From the NCBI GenBank assembly GCA_003563375.1, contig PWSB01000210.1, positions 1 to 5,563 of the forward strand: 5,563 bases of DNA. Direction: 5' to 3'. Source of the stretch: Actinomycetota bacterium (GTDB lineage: Bacteria; Actinomycetota; Humimicrobiia; Humimicrobiales; Humimicrobiaceae). The translations under genes were made by a program, and so were the position numbers. The notes under the pieces were generated by a model. The model worked only from the letters and a program-made list of their open reading frames with translations. It was not told where the DNA came from and made no database searches. Below are positions 1 to 5,563 of this stretch, in pieces (positions within the stretch are counted from its first letter, which is position 1; each line of letters starts with the position of its first letter).

Positions 1-389
1 CCCCTTAAATAACTGTCACCAGCAAAGGGTTCAAAAAATTCTTCCCAGTCGTGTTCTCTTCCATCCAGGATAACCATAAGTTCCTGCTCTGAGCCTTCAT
101 CTTGTTTGTTCACTTCTGCAATGATATCGGTACTTATACCCGGAAGGTCAGGCACCAGCAGATTAACATATAGTAAAAACCCGGTACTTGAGTGTATTTC
201 ATATTGTACGGAAAAACCCTGCAGCTTTCCATAAAAAGCCTGGGATATCTCCGGGTCTTCTATGGTTACCTTCTGCTCTGTTTCTATAATCCTTGGCAGG
301 TGAGCGACTTCGGTTTGCGCAGAAACCAAAAATATTAAGGCAATGGGCAGCAATGTAAAACATGTAATTAAAAAAAACCTGTTCTTCAT
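1..389 (-). CDS. Unrecognised secreted protein, N-terminal part (cut by window edge)
   Basis: The gene reads leftwards from an ATG at 389-387 and is still open at base 1, giving 129 full codons; the C-terminus lies outside. A strong ribosome binding site (AAAGGGG, 400-394) sits four bases before the ATG and fixes the start. Residues 1-24 form a signal peptide: a basic MKNR start, a hydrophobic core, then VSA before Q25, a good signal peptidase I site with no lipobox Cys. The mature part alternates hydrophobic and polar stretches as beta-strands do, including FLLYVNLLVPDLPGI (71-85), and ends in a Trp/Phe-rich stretch, DWEEFFEPFAGDSYLRG (114-130). I infer an exported beta-rich protein acting outside the membrane. 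I cannot place it in a named family. It is divergent from the MBL hydrolase gene and so separately transcribed. Confidence 0.82.
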   Translation of the reverse strand, partial: MKNRFFLITCFTLLPIALIFLVSAQTEVAHLPRIIETEQKVTIEDPEISQAFYGKLQGFSVQYEIHSSTGFLLYVNLLVPDLPGISTDIIAEVNKQDEGSEQELMVILDGREHDWEEFFEPFAGDSYLR

Positions 390-544
390 ATATCCCCTTT
401 AAAACAGTAAGCTACAAAAATATGATATTAAATTAAATTTCAGATATCCATAAAGGCAAAATTATCAATAAAAGGCATTCATTTAAGATCAAATTTTTGA
501 ACAGGCTGGCACCTAGTGTATAATAGAACAAGCTGAGGAGAAAA
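390..544. promoter_or_regulatory. Divergent intergenic region between secreted protein and MBL hydrolase
   Basis: This AT-rich gap of 155 bases must carry promoters for two outward-facing genes. The rightward promoter is clear and listed separately. For the leftward gene the best candidate is TTGATA (468-463) with TATCTG (446-441) 16 bases apart, which is weak and could be chance in such AT-rich DNA. No convincing operator palindrome or riboswitch-like structure was seen. Confidence 0.4.
497..524 (+). promoter_or_regulatory. Sigma-70 type promoter for the MBL hydrolase gene
   Basis: A -35 box TTGAAC (497-502) and a perfect -10 box TATAAT (519-524) are separated by 16 bases. Transcription would start near 530-533, giving a very short leader of about a dozen bases that holds little more than the GAGGAG ribosome binding site (535-540). 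The short leader leaves no room for attenuator or riboswitch control. Confidence 0.72.
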
Positions 545-1174
545 ATGATATTTAAACAAATAAAATCAGGCGGGGACCGTAATTTTGCATACTTGGCCGG
601 TTGCCAAAAAACGAGAGACGGCGCTTTGGTCGACCCGGCCCCTGATCCGGAAGCGGTGATGAAAGCTGTAAATGGCCACGGGGTCAATATAAGGTTTATT
701 ATAAATACCCACTCCCATCATGACCATTCATCCGGAAACGAATATTTTAAAAAACTTCCTTATCCTCCCAGATTTATCCACTGCAGCGAGGACACCAGGG
801 TAAAGGATGGTGAGGTTTTAAAGATGGGGGAGCTTATTATCAAATTTATTTATACACCCGGACACACAAAGGATTCTATTTGCATCAAGATAGAAGATAA
901 ACTATTAACCGGAGACACGCTTTTTGTAGGAAAAGTCGGGGGGACCTGGAGCAGCAAAGATGCCAAAACCCAATTTTGCAGCTTAAAAAAAATATTTACC
1001 CTGCCTGCACATACTGAAATATGGCCCGGCCACGATGTCGGTGTAAAACCAAGCTCGACTATTGGGTTCGAAGCGGAGAAAAACCCTTTTATAAAAAGGC
1101 TATCAGATTTTGACGACTTTTTATGGCTTAAAAAAAATTGGTCCACATATAAAAATGAACATGGTATAAAATAG
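545..1174 (+). CDS. MBL-fold metallo-hydrolase, glyoxalase II / ETHE1-like
   Basis: A 209-residue cytoplasmic protein with no signal peptide. All metal ligands of the glyoxalase II branch are visible: the THSHHDH motif with H56, H58, D60 and H61; H107 in TPGHT; the bridging D124 in LLTGDTLFVG; and H163 in WPGHD. The set supports a binuclear or mononuclear Zn/Fe site. The PSSTIGFEAEKNPF segment (169-182) resembles the STIG-E-x-x-NP tail of persulfide dioxygenase (ETHE1/BLH-like) proteins more than the C-terminal helical glutathione-binding domain of true glyoxalase II, which this short protein lacks. Family knowledge allows thioester hydrolysis (S-lactoylglutathione type) or persulfide oxidation; sequence alone does not decide. 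The start is set by GAGGAG at 535-540, four bases before the ATG. It is monocistronic: the next gene runs towards it and ends 24 bases beyond its stop codon. Confidence 0.92.
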   Translation: MIFKQIKSGGDRNFAYLAGCQKTRDGALVDPAPDPEAVMKAVNGHGVNIRFIINTHSHHDHSSGNEYFKKLPYPPRFIHCSEDTRVKDGEVLKMGELIIKFIYTPGHTKDSICIKIEDKLLTGDTLFVGKVGGTWSSKDAKTQFCSLKKIFTLPAHTEIWPGHDVGVKPSSTIGFEAEKNPFIKRLSDFDDFLWLKKNWSTYKNEHGIK

Positions 1175-1198
1175 TGATGACCTATCCTTTTTACCGGA

Positions 1199-3019
1199 CT
1201 ACTTTATTATTAAGCCCAAAGATGTATCTACTATAGGATCGGTGCCTGCTTGTGCATCCAATCCCCGGTCCTGGATCAATATAATATTAGCGCTTCCAAA
1301 AGCGCCCCCAACAGAGATATTATGGCCCCTGGAGATGAGTTCCTCTCTCAAAGCTGAAGGGAATCCCTGCTGCATTCGCAATGTATTGGCCACCCCATGC
1401 GGATAAGTCCCCGATGGGAAGGCTGTTGTGGCAAATCTTGGCCTTTCTATGGCTTCCTGGGCGTTTAAGCCGAATTCTATTATATTAATAAACTGCTGTA
1501 CTTGTGCTTGCGGCTGATTGTCAGCCCCGATATTGGCACCAAGGATATAAAGGTTCCCCTCCTTTAAAACAATGTAAGGGCATGAAGTATGCCTCACCTT
1601 GTATCCGGGAGTAAGCTGGTTGGCATTCCCTTCTTCAAGAGAAACCATTCGCATCCTATTATTGATATGTATGCCTGTATCTCCTATCACTAAAAACTGT
1701 GAACCAAGGCTGGTGGTGACCGCCGCGCCGTTGCCGTGCTTGTCTACTATGTGAAAAGTGGTGGTATTGTTAAAATCACTTTCATCAGCCAGTCCATCTT
1801 CAATGGGCCAATGCAACGCGGCCTGCATATCAATCCGCTGCCGCTGCCTATAGGCATGTTCTTCCGACAGCAGCTCATCAACTGGGATATCTATCCGTTT
1901 AGGGTCGCCTATATGGTAATATCTGTCTGCAAATGCAAGCTTTAAGGCCTCGACCTGCAGATGTATTGAGTCAGCGTCATCAGGGCCCATCCCGGAGAAG
2001 TCATATCCTTTTAGTATGTTTAAAGCTATCAACATGGTAATCCCCTGGCTGTTAGGGGGGTTTTGAAAAACCTCTATCTCTTCTGTGTATTGGATTGAAA
2101 TAGGTTTTACTATCTCTGCCTCAAAATCATTAAAATCCTTTAAGGTAAGATAACCTCCATTATTATCAGAAAAGTCCACAATGGCTTCAGCAAGAGGGCC
2201 CCTGTAAAAATAATCCCGGGCAGCCTCTATGGCCTGGCTTCTGCCCTGGTCCCGTGCACCCCTGTATACATTTCCAAGGGCCTCCAGGGTATCAGCAAGG
2301 TCATTTTGATAGATTATGTCCCCCTCCCTTAAAAGGCTTCCCTGGGGCATATAGATTCTTGCTGTATCGGGCCTGTTTGAAATCAATTGGGATTGCATGT
2401 CCAGCCACCTAGCCATCGAACTGCTTACAGCGTACCCATCCCTTGCAATCCTTATTGCAGGGGAAAGTATTTCATCCAGATCAAGTGCTCCATATTCTTC
2501 CAGCCAAAGCATCCAGCCATCCCAAGCGCCTGGCACCACAGAATAGTGGATGCCTGCAAATTCTGCTCTGGCAGTAAAATCTTCCAGATCAGCATTGCTT
2601 CCTACCGGCCCTACCCCATCAAGGCTAGTGATTTCATCAGTTTCAGAATCATAGTATAGGGCCCACGTACCCCCTCCGAGCACACTTGAAAAATAAGGCT
2701 CTACGACTGTTAGGGCAGCCGCAACAGCAATGGCCGCATCTGCAGCGGTCCCTCCAGCCGAAAGGATCTCGGCCCCCGCTTCTGTTGCAAGCTTGTGTGC
2801 TGAGACAACCGCTCCTACACGGCCTTCAAGTATTTCATCTGGGTTTTGGTCTTCTTCAATCCTTTCTTCCTTTTCCAATACCTGCAATACCTGTCTTGTT
2901 CCATCAGGGGCATCACATCCTGAAAGGATGGTTAGGGCCAATAAAGATACAGTTATGAGTACAAATAAAATTTTTATCTGTTTAGATGAAAATATTCCCA
3001 TAAACATATGATACATCAA
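1199..3019 (-). CDS. Gamma-glutamyltranspeptidase-like lipoprotein (Ntn hydrolase)
   Basis: A protein of up to 606 residues. A basic, hydrophobic N-terminus ends in the lipobox LSGC (Cys35), so it should be an outward-facing lipoprotein. The family hallmarks are in order: the AGGTAADAAIA segment (88-98), GGG (115-117), NPPNSQG (320-326) and the autoprocessing site NNTTTF, with nucleophile Thr419. Cleavage there would give a small subunit of 188 residues, close to the usual size, ending with QEAIERPRF (521-529). In characterised enzymes such chains cleave gamma-glutamyl bonds, for example in glutathione. Two pocket elements differ: the Arg that holds the substrate carboxylate (LDGRE-type motif) is replaced by LDGVGPVG (133-140), and the PGG oxyanion loop reads GANIGADNQPQ (494-504), so the substrate is uncertain. 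The start is ambiguous: a TTG at 3019 lies 11 bases after AGGAAG (3036-3031), with in-frame ATGs at 3016, 3007 and 3001. All keep the lipobox. Confidence 0.92.
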   Translation of the reverse strand: MMYHMFMGIFSSKQIKILFVLITVSLLALTILSGCDAPDGTRQVLQVLEKEERIEEDQNPDEILEGRVGAVVSAHKLATEAGAEILSAGGTAADAAIAVAAALTVVEPYFSSVLGGGTWALYYDSETDEITSLDGVGPVGSNADLEDFTARAEFAGIHYSVVPGAWDGWMLWLEEYGALDLDEILSPAIRIARDGYAVSSSMARWLDMQSQLISNRPDTARIYMPQGSLLREGDIIYQNDLADTLEALGNVYRGARDQGRSQAIEAARDYFYRGPLAEAIVDFSDNNGGYLTLKDFNDFEAEIVKPISIQYTEEIEVFQNPPNSQGITMLIALNILKGYDFSGMGPDDADSIHLQVEALKLAFADRYYHIGDPKRIDIPVDELLSEEHAYRQRQRIDMQAALHWPIEDGLADESDFNNTTTFHIVDKHGNGAAVTTSLGSQFLVIGDTGIHINNRMRMVSLEEGNANQLTPGYKVRHTSCPYIVLKEGNLYILGANIGADNQPQAQVQQFINIIEFGLNAQEAIERPRFATTAFPSGTYPHGVANTLRMQQGFPSALREELISRGHNISVGGAFGSANIILIQDRGLDAQAGTDPIVDTSLGLIIK

Positions 3020-3128
3020 GTCTATGTTTTCTTCCTGGCCACAGAAATTTGGAATTAGATGACATGTTTACCAGTCCGTTAGAGATAGACGTATTAAAAA
3101 ATGTTTTTTTATCTGGTTTAATATCAAT
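3020..3128. promoter_or_regulatory. Divergent intergenic region, GGT-like gene and TauE/SafE gene
   Basis: These 109 bases separate two outward-facing genes and should hold both promoters. The only ribosome binding site visible is AGGAAG (3036-3031) for the leftward gene. Before the rightward ATG at 3129 there is no purine-rich Shine-Dalgarno site. An A6-TG-T7 stretch (around 3095-3110) forms an AT-only inverted repeat close to the rightward start. A possible rightward pair, TAGACG and TTATCT 17 bases apart, is too weak to call as a promoter. Confidence 0.4.
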
Positions 3129-3917
3129 ATGGTCAATTATATAATTATAATCAGTATCTCTGTTGTAATATCTGTGATCGTATTTTTTTCAGGTTTCGGC
3201 CTGGGTACCGTGCTGGTGCCTGTTTTTTCATTATTTTTCCCGATTCCTTTGGCTGTTGCCGCAACTGCGGTCGTCCATTTTGCAAATTCAGTGTTCAGGT
3301 CAGCACTTATGGGCAAAAAAGCCGATTGGCAGGTAGTTTTAAAATTCTCTATACCTGCTGCCTTATTTGCTGTTTTGGGTGCACTTCTTTTAGGTTTATT
3401 AGCTGGCCTGCCCCCTATATTGACATATAATATAGGGGATTCTGTTCACCAGATAGGTTTCTTAAATCTTATCATCGGGACCATGATCATATCCCTTGCT
3501 TTGCTGACCCTTCTGCCAAGATTTAAGAATATCTCTTTTAGAAAAAAATATCTTCCTTTAGGCGGAGTGGTCTCAGGTTTTTTTGGAGGCCTTTCAGGCA
3601 TGCAGGGTGCCTTGCGCTCAGCTTTCCTCATTAAATCCGGACTAAAAAAGGAAGCCTTCATAGGTACTGTTGCTGTATCATCGGCCATAATTGATTTTTT
3701 CCGCTTAATAGCATACGGTTTAACCTTTTACTGGCTTGGCCTTGATACAGTTTTTGAGAATATATATGGTTTTATAGCGGCCGCTATCCTTGCAACTATT
3801 ACCGGTTCGGTCATAGCAAGCATTTGGCTCAAAAATTTAAAGTTCAGGATAATTGAATCAATGATAGGGGCAATGCTTGTTATTATAGGCATAGGCCTCT
3901 CCTCTGGCTTGATCTGA
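3129..3917 (+). CDS. TauE/SafE (TSUP) family membrane permease
   Basis: A 262-residue, strongly hydrophobic protein with about eight membrane segments arranged as two related halves, the fold and size of the TauE/SafE family (also called DUF81). Each half carries the Gly-rich turn typical of the family: SGFGLGTVLVP (21-31) after the first segment, and GFFGGLSGMQGALRSAFLI (150-168) at the same place in the second half. The basic loops KK (63-64) and RFKNISFRKK (131-140) suggest cytoplasmic faces. Characterised members export or import sulfite, sulfonates (sulfoacetate, taurine-related) or other organic anions; the substrate here cannot be read from sequence. The ATG at 3129 begins just before the first membrane segment and no later start keeps that segment, but it has no visible Shine-Dalgarno site, so expression may be weak or the mRNA leaderless. 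It stands alone between a divergent gene and a 170-base gap. Confidence 0.92.
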   Translation: MVNYIIIISISVVISVIVFFSGFGLGTVLVPVFSLFFPIPLAVAATAVVHFANSVFRSALMGKKADWQVVLKFSIPAALFAVLGALLLGLLAGLPPILTYNIGDSVHQIGFLNLIIGTMIISLALLTLLPRFKNISFRKKYLPLGGVVSGFFGGLSGMQGALRSAFLIKSGLKKEAFIGTVAVSSAIIDFFRLIAYGLTFYWLGLDTVFENIYGFIAAAILATITGSVIASIWLKNLKFRIIESMIGAMLVIIGIGLSSGLI

Positions 3918-4087
3918 ATAATATTCGAGATACCCTACCAAAGACCAGGTAAAATTTCTACCTTTTATATGCCCGAACTAAACTTAAGGGGGTTAACGAT
4001 TTACCTTATTCCATATAACCTGCTAATTATGAAAAATTTTGTTAAATTGATTTTTCGTACAAAATAAATAGAAAGAGGGAGGTAGAA
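3918..4087 (+). promoter_or_regulatory. Intergenic leader upstream of the CHRD lipoprotein gene
   Basis: These 170 AT-rich bases separate two genes in the same direction. The length and the strong ribosome binding site at its end suggest the downstream gene has its own promoter. The best candidate is TTAACG (3993-3998) with TATAAC (4014-4019), but the 15-base spacer is short, so the call is tentative. The ribosome binding site GGGAGGT (4077-4083) lies five bases from the ATG and is clear. No strong terminator was found for the upstream gene. Confidence 0.4.
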
Positions 4088-5563
4088 ATGAAGAGACATT
4101 TAAAAAAAATATTGCCTTTAATATTTATAATCACAGTATCTGTCGTATTTCTTAGTATTTCTTGTGAACAGATAGAAGACGCGATGGAAAACGATGTAGC
4201 AGAAGAGCCGGCAGTTGAGGAACCTGTAGAACCCGCACCGGAAAATGATGAGCCGGCAGTTGAAGAGCCCGCAGTCGATGAGGCAAGGGCTTTTTCTGCA
4301 ATATTGGAGGCAGTAGACCCGGGGGTTCCTGACGAAGACCCTGCTATAGATGATGAGGAACCCATAACTGATGAAGATCCGGTTACCGAGGAACCTGCTA
4401 TAGATGATGAGGAACCTGCAATAGATGATGAAGATCCGGTTACCGAGGAACCTGCTATAGAGGATGAGGAACCCATAACTGATGAAGAGCCGGTTACCGA
4501 AGAACCTGCTATAGATGATGAGGATCCGATTACCGAGGAACCTGCTATAACTGAGGAAGCCTCAGGGATAGCTGCTTTTATATTAAGCGAAGATATGGAA
4601 ACAATTTCATACAGCATATATGTCGATAACCTTCAGAATCCTGAGGTTGTCCAATTCCATAGCGGAGCTGATCTGGAAGATGGTGATGTAATCGCAGAGA
4701 TTCAGAGTGATGAATTTGTTGCTGAAGAAAATACAGTAAGCGGCCTTCTTGTGGAAGGGACCCTTTCCGTAGATGAACTTATGGGCCATCTTGAAGACAG
4801 GCCTGCAGAAGATATTATAACTGATATAGAGGGTGAAAACATGTATGTGACCATTGTAACCGCTGAACATCCGGAAGGAGAACTGAGCGGGCAATTGGTT
4901 AAAGCATATGTGGCAGAGCTCACTGAAGATACAGTAGAACCTGCGGTAGACGAAGAGCCGGTTACCGAGGAACCTGCTATAGATGATGAGGAACCCATAG
5001 CTGATGAAGAGCCGGTTACCGAAGAACCTGCTATAGATGATGAGGAACCTGCTATAGATGATGAGGAACCCATAACTGATGAAGAGCCAGTTACCGAAGA
5101 ACCTGCTATAGATGATGAGGAACCGATTACCGAGGAACCTGCAATAACTGAGGAAGCCTCAGGGATAGCTGTATTTGTTCTAGACGAAGGGACCAATAGC
5201 ATATCTTACTATGTATATGTAGATAATCTACAGCAACCAGAATCTATAGAAATCCGTTTAGGTCAGGTAGAAGAAAACGGTGAGGCTGTTGCAGAATTGC
5301 AGATAACTCAAGTCGAAGAAGATACTGTAAGCGGATTGTTGGCAGAGGGTATCCTGGATGACAATGATCTGACAGGCCAGCTCGAAGGTATGAGCACAGA
5401 CGACCTGATGCAGGAAATGGATGAAGATAATGTTTTTGTAGTTGTGCTGACTGCAGATGATATGCAGTTACAGGGACAGGTAGAAGGCAGCTTAGAAGAG
5501 GAGCCTGCTCCTGTTGAAGAACCAGAAGAAGATGAGGTCATCGATGATATAGAAGAAGACGAG
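4088..5563 (+). CDS. Acidic lipoprotein with two repeat-interrupted CHRD domains (C-terminus cut by window edge)
   Basis: The frame is open from the ATG at 4088 to the last base, 492 codons, with no stop, so the C-terminus lies outside. Residues 1-25 are a lipoprotein signal (MKRHLKK, hydrophobic core, SIS before Cys26). A Glu/Pro linker (about 38-65) follows. CHRD domain 1 starts with ARAFSAIL (66-73) and resumes at ASGIAAFIL (158-166), continuing to GQLVKA (268-273); its ISYSIYVDNL and HPEGELSGQL segments match the CHRD pattern. Domain 2 starts at AYVAEL (273-278) and resumes at ASGIAVFVL (357-365), ending near residue 468. Between first and second strand each has an acidic repeat array. 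The remaining tail (470-492) is again Glu/Asp/Pro rich. CHRD domains occur in chordin and in many bacterial exported proteins, where their function is not established. I infer an anionic, extended surface protein; cation binding or adhesion are possibilities only. Confidence 0.9.
   Translation, partial: MKRHLKKILPLIFIITVSVVFLSISCEQIEDAMENDVAEEPAVEEPVEPAPENDEPAVEEPAVDEARAFSAILEAVDPGVPDEDPAIDDEEPITDEDPVTEEPAIDDEEPAIDDEDPVTEEPAIEDEEPITDEEPVTEEPAIDDEDPITEEPAITEEASGIAAFILSEDMETISYSIYVDNLQNPEVVQFHSGADLEDGDVIAEIQSDEFVAEENTVSGLLVEGTLSVDELMGHLEDRPAEDIITDIEGENMYVTIVTAEHPEGELSGQLVKAYVAELTEDTVEPAVDEEPVTEEPAIDDEEPIADEEPVTEEPAIDDEEPAIDDEEPITDEEPVTEEPAIDDEEPITEEPAITEEASGIAVFVLDEGTNSISYYVYVDNLQQPESIEIRLGQVEENGEAVAELQITQVEEDTVSGLLAEGILDDNDLTGQLEGMSTDDLMQEMDEDNVFVVVLTADDMQLQGQVEGSLEEEPAPVEEPEEDEVIDDIEEDE
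4337..4558 (+). repeat. Acidic Pro-Glu/Asp repeat array 1, inside CHRD domain 1
   Basis: This in-frame array encodes residues 84-157 of the CHRD lipoprotein. Prolines recur every 5, 6 or 7 residues with units such as EEPVT, EEPITD and EEPAIDD. Successive 7+6+5 units make an 18-residue, 54-base higher-order repeat (P85 to P103, P122 to P140). Across residues 82-157, 39 of 76 are Asp or Glu and none is Lys or Arg. The 17-mer GCTATAGATGATGAGGA occurs exactly at 4343, 4397 and 4508, with close variants at 4418 and 4454. Near-identical codons across units imply recent expansion. Confidence 0.93.
4445..4573 (+). repeat. Direct duplication, copy 1 (copy 2 at 5042-5170)
   Basis: These 129 bases match 5042-5170 at 125 positions, a constant offset of 597 bases (199 codons). 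The four differences are single bases within codons: GAG/GAT, CCG/CCA, GAT/GAA and GCT/GCA. The match covers the end of the acidic array and the first five codons of the following CHRD strand (ASGIA), then similarity falls sharply at the DNA level. Confidence 0.92.
4949..5155 (+). repeat. Acidic Pro-Glu/Asp repeat array 2, inside CHRD domain 2
   Basis: This array encodes residues 288-356 and is built from the same 5-, 6- and 7-residue units in the same 18-residue super-unit (P296 to P314, P321 to P339). It has 35 acidic residues in 69 and no Lys or Arg. The 17-mer GCTATAGATGATGAGGA recurs exactly at 4976, 5030, 5051 and 5105. It sits at the same point of its CHRD domain as array 1 does in the first. 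Confidence 0.93.
5042..5170 (+). repeat. Direct duplication, copy 2 (copy 1 at 4445-4573)
   Basis: This is the second copy of the 129-base in-frame direct repeat, at the end of array 2 and the start of the second CHRD strand. It is a substrate for homologous recombination with copy 1. A crossover would remove or add exactly 199 codons, that is one CHRD-plus-array module, without breaking the frame. Confidence 0.92.

Noticed and set aside
850..1146. Minus-strand open frame of 98 codons inside the MBL hydrolase
   Set aside because: It is antisense to a gene with all metal-binding motifs in place, and has no start signal.
2686..3011. Two plus-strand open frames of about 90 codons opposite the GGT-like gene N-terminus
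   Set aside because: They are shadows of a strongly conserved minus-strand gene, low-complexity (Ser/Ala/Gln/Pro) and without ribosome binding sites.
3947..3966. Possible terminator hairpin AGGTA/TACCT followed by TTT after the permease gene
   Set aside because: The stem is only five base pairs with a seven-base loop and a very short T run, so it is too weak to call.
4042..4617. Minus-strand open frame of 191 codons rich in SSIAGSSVTGSS
   Set aside because: It is the antisense reading of the acidic repeat array (GAT/GAG/GAA-Pro codons give Ser/Gly/Ala in reverse). It has no ribosome binding site and spans the signal peptide of a well-supported plus-strand gene.
4607..4894. Minus-strand open frame of 95 codons over CHRD domain 1
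   Set aside because: There is no ribosome binding site or recognisable family, and it lies fully within the coding CHRD domain.
4337..5155. CRISPR-like or intergenic tandem repeat
   Set aside because: The repeats are in-frame, have no unique spacers, vary in unit length by multiples of three and lie inside one open reading frame, so they are protein repeats.
4702..5202. Minus-strand open frame of 166 codons, Ser/Gly repeats
   Set aside because: This is the same repeat artefact over array 2, opposite a continuous plus-strand CHRD frame.
5308..5541. Minus-strand Ser-rich open frame of 77 codons
   Set aside because: It is antisense to the acidic tail of the CHRD lipoprotein, with low-complexity composition and no start signals.

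Overview
This is a bacterial chromosomal window of moderate to low GC. It holds five protein-coding genes, two of them cut by the window edges, with no RNA genes, insertion sequences or CRISPR. Clear Shine-Dalgarno sites (GAGGAG, GGGAGGT, AAAGGGG), a near-consensus sigma-70 promoter and Cys lipoboxes show a bacterium that exports lipoproteins. The window does not allow a firm phylum assignment. A Gram-positive-like or candidate-phylum anaerobe is a guess, not a result.

Layout. (1) From the left edge to 389, minus strand: the N-terminal 129 residues of an unrecognised secreted protein. (2) 390-544: a divergent intergenic region with a good promoter for the next gene. (3) 545-1174, plus: an MBL-fold hydrolase of the glyoxalase II / ETHE1 type. 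(4) 1199-3019, minus, convergent with it after a 24-base gap: a gamma-glutamyltranspeptidase-like lipoprotein (Ntn hydrolase) that keeps the autoprocessing Thr but has an altered substrate pocket. (5) 3129-3917, plus, divergent from it: a TauE/SafE (TSUP) membrane permease. (6) 4088 to the right edge, plus: a large, very acidic lipoprotein with two CHRD domains.

The most unusual object is the CHRD lipoprotein. Each CHRD domain appears to be split after its first beta-strand by a 70-75 residue array of Glu/Asp-Pro repeats. The arrays are nearly identical at the DNA level (4 differences in 129 bases), while the domain sequence just downstream has diverged. This points to recent copying or gene conversion of the arrays. 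The protein has only four Lys/Arg residues after the lipobox Cys, so it would be a strongly anionic, probably extended surface molecule.

The middle three genes share a loose thiol/sulfur theme: gamma-glutamyl hydrolysis outside the cell, a glyoxalase II / persulfide-dioxygenase-like hydrolase inside, and a sulfite/sulfonate-type exporter. They are not one operon, so a joint pathway is only a hypothesis.
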